This document shows, in pieces, positions 4,795-5,639 of a DNA stretch of 5,639 nucleotides; within the stretch, counting starts at the first letter, position 1; each line of letters begins with the position of its first letter. The DNA is taken from positions 1 through 5,639 of the forward strand of contig JBCBBT010000095.1 of the NCBI GenBank assembly GCA_038531315.1, given 5' to 3'. Source of the stretch: JAJFFW01 sp038531315 (GTDB lineage: Bacteria > Pseudomonadota > Alphaproteobacteria > Caulobacterales > Parvularculaceae). A program made the translations under genes and the position numbers. The notes under the pieces are model-generated. The model searched no databases. It was not told where the DNA came from and was given only the letters and a program-made list of their open reading frames with translations.

Positions 4795-5639
4795 ATGATG
4801 CGCGCCATGAAAACGCATGATGCGCCCATCGCGACCGCCGCAGCAAATACACGGCCGGCAGCGCGCCCGCAGATGCCGCCCGACGGCGCCGCCGGGCGCG
4901 GGCGCCCTTTTGCGCGCGAAATCGGCGTCGACCGTTTGCGCACCGAGAAGCAGAAAGACGGGCAAAATGTCGAGGACCGCCCGCCATGTAGTCACCAGTG
5001 TGGTCACGAGCGTAATCACGAGCGTGATCACGAGTGTGGTCACGAGTGCGGTCAGGAGTGTGGTTACGAGTGCGGTTACGGGCGCCCCCATCCCGACGAC
5101 GACGCGCACGCCGCCTTTGAGGCCGAGCGCGCGGCGCGCTACCGGCGCCTGTCGCTCCTGACGCTGGAACTCGCCGAGGAGGCCGGCGAGTCGGCCTTCA
5201 ACGCCGCCCACTTTGATCGCCGCATCGCCGCGATGAGCCGCGCCATCTGGGCCCATCGCACCATCGAACGCCTGCGCAATGGTAGAACAGGCGGTGGGAC
5301 CGGGGGTAGCACCGGGCGCCGGATCGGAAGTGGAAGGGGCGTTTCAAAAGCAACCGCAAACCTGGCCCCGGCCTCAACACCAGTCGCATCCCCAATGGAA
5401 AGCCCAATGGCAACCCTAATGGCAATCCCAATGGCAAGCCCAAAAGGCCGAGCCGTTGCGCATATCGGTCTGGAGCAAACCGCAACAAGCCCCTTAGAAT
5501 CGCATGCGCGCGTGGCCGGCGTCCGCGCGCCCGCCCTGAGGAGGACGACATCGTTCGCGCAGGTCGCCGCGCCAGTGTTTTTGAGCGCGCCAGTTTCTTT
5601 CAGCGCGCCAGCGTTTTTCAGCGCGATAACATGCCGAGC
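4795..5639 (+). CDS. Unrecognised protein with CGHE tetrapeptide repeats (3' end beyond window)
   Basis: The frame is open from the stop at 4723 to the window end. ATGs at 4795, 4798 and 4807 are all possible; 4795 is chosen because it follows the operator-like block, although only a weak AGGG precedes it. Residues 1-64 are polar and Arg/Pro/Ala-rich. Residues 65-96 are eight tetrapeptides of the CGHE type, carrying six Cys and five His, which suggests metal binding. Residues 97-162 (HPDDDAHAAFEAERAARYRR... to ...HRTIERLRNG) are amphipathic helix with very high GC3, the best evidence of true coding; I do not recognise the family. Residues 163-174 are GxTG repeats. Beyond about 5317 this frame loses coding character while the frame one base earlier, free of stops from 5310 to the end but lacking a start codon, gives PNGK/PNGN and RASVFE-type repeats. 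The 3' portion may therefore be frameshifted. The function is unknown. Confidence 0.6.
   Translation, partial: MMRAMKTHDAPIATAAANTRPAARPQMPPDGAAGRGRPFAREIGVDRLRTEKQKDGQNVEDRPPCSHQCGHERNHERDHECGHECGQECGYECGYGRPHPDDDAHAAFEAERAARYRRLSLLTLELAEEAGESAFNAAHFDRRIAAMSRAIWAHRTIERLRNGRTGGGTGGSTGRRIGSGRGVSKATANLAPASTPVASPMESPMATLMAIPMASPKGRAVAHIGLEQTATSPLESHARVAGVRAPALRRTTSFAQVAAPVFLSAPVSFSAPAFFSAITCR
4987..5082 (+). repeat. 12-bp tandem array (8 units) encoding CGHE-like repeats
   Basis: There are eight units of consensus TGTGGTCACGAG. The units read CSHQ, CGHE, RNHE, RDHE, CGHE, CGQE, CGYE and CGYG in the plus frame of the 4795 gene. The T-ending codons (TGT, GGT) contrast with the strongly G/C third positions on both sides. 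All forward frames and at least one reverse frame stay open through the array, so the array alone does not tell which frame is used; the flanking sequence does. Confidence 0.92.
5281..5316 (+). repeat. 12-bp tandem array (3 units) encoding GxTG
   Basis: GGTAGAACAGGC, GGTGGGACCGGG and GGTAGCACCGGG encode GRTG, GGTG and GSTG in the same frame as the CGHE array, directly after the helical segment ending RLRNG. This is a flexible glycine-rich linker by composition. Confidence 0.75.
5391..5438 (+). repeat. 12-bp tandem array (4 units), PNGK/PNGN in the alternative frame
   Basis: CCCAATGGAAAG, CCCAATGGCAAC, CCTAATGGCAAT and CCCAATGGCAAG lie in tandem, and a broken fifth unit (CCCAAAAGG) follows. 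In the frame with codons at 5391, 5394 and so on, the product is PNGK, PNGN, PNGN, PNGK. In the frame of the 4795 gene it is PMES, PMAT, LMAI, PMAS. The polar reading resembles the other arrays more closely. Confidence 0.88.
5568..5621 (+). repeat. 18-bp tandem array (3 units) encoding RASxFx
   Basis: Units start with CGCGCCAG and end TTTGAG or TTTCAG, at 5568-5585, 5586-5603 and 5604-5621. In the alternative frame they encode RASVFE, RASFFQ and RASVFQ, continuing into RDNMPS at the window edge. This agrees in frame with the PNGx array and not with the CGHE array. Confidence 0.82.

Noticed and set aside
4987..5082. CRISPR array
   Set aside because: The 12-bp units are contiguous, with no spacers and no repeats of CRISPR length.
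4699..5256. 185-residue minus-strand frame with VTTL/VITL repeats
   Set aside because: The repeats are the 12-bp array read backwards. The plus-strand frame across 5083-5280 has far better codon use and a plausible helical protein, and the minus frame has no recognisable domain or ribosome binding site.

Overview
The window is GC-rich (roughly two-thirds G+C by eye, with strongly G/C third codon positions). It most likely comes from an alphaproteobacterium. The evidence is the protein style, weak alphaproteobacterial-type promoters, and a family of intergenic palindromes of the CCCGCG-AGGCGGG/CTGGATGCCCGCCTGCG type that is common in that class. Order and genus cannot be fixed from the sequence alone.

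Layout. (1) Positions 1-345 are a dispersed palindromic repeat (copy A) with a degenerate tail. (2) Positions 415-1404 (+) encode a short, divergent polytopic membrane protein with SEDS (FtsW/RodA-like) signatures; its last ~21 codons and stop codon are repeat sequence. (3) Positions 1341-1724 hold repeat copies B and C, so the gene is sandwiched between near-identical direct repeats. (4) Positions 1802-2722 (-) encode a complete bacterial glutaminase (GlsA family), convergent with the SEDS-like gene. (5) Positions 2805-4250 (+), divergent from the glutaminase across 82 bp, encode a six-helix membrane class III adenylate cyclase with all key catalytic residues and a low-complexity tail made of two 12-bp tandem arrays. 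(6) Positions 4251-4794 carry no convincing gene but contain several hairpins, a 13-bp repeat, an A/T tract and two bulged inverted repeats that look like operator sites. (7) From 4795 to the window end (+) lies an unrecognised gene, cut off by the window, that encodes eight Cys-Gly-His-Glu-like tetrapeptides, a well-coded helical segment, and then more tandem arrays with an apparent change of reading frame.

Function. Glutaminase (glutamine to glutamate plus ammonia) and the cyclase (ATP to cAMP) share a short divergent control region, but nothing in the sequence proves joint regulation. The SEDS-like protein would belong to cell-envelope glycan synthesis if functional. It lacks much of the usual SEDS core, so its activity is uncertain.

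The most unusual theme is the repeated use of short tandem units whose length is a multiple of three: five arrays of 12 bp and one of 18 bp, in or beside two neighbouring genes. They give tetrapeptide or hexapeptide repeats (LEGR, PDND, CGHE, GxTG, PNGx, RASxFx) that could vary in copy number without breaking the frame. Together with repeat-derived coding at the end of the SEDS-like gene, they show active repeat-driven remodelling of protein termini. No insertion sequence, CRISPR array, tRNA or rRNA was found.
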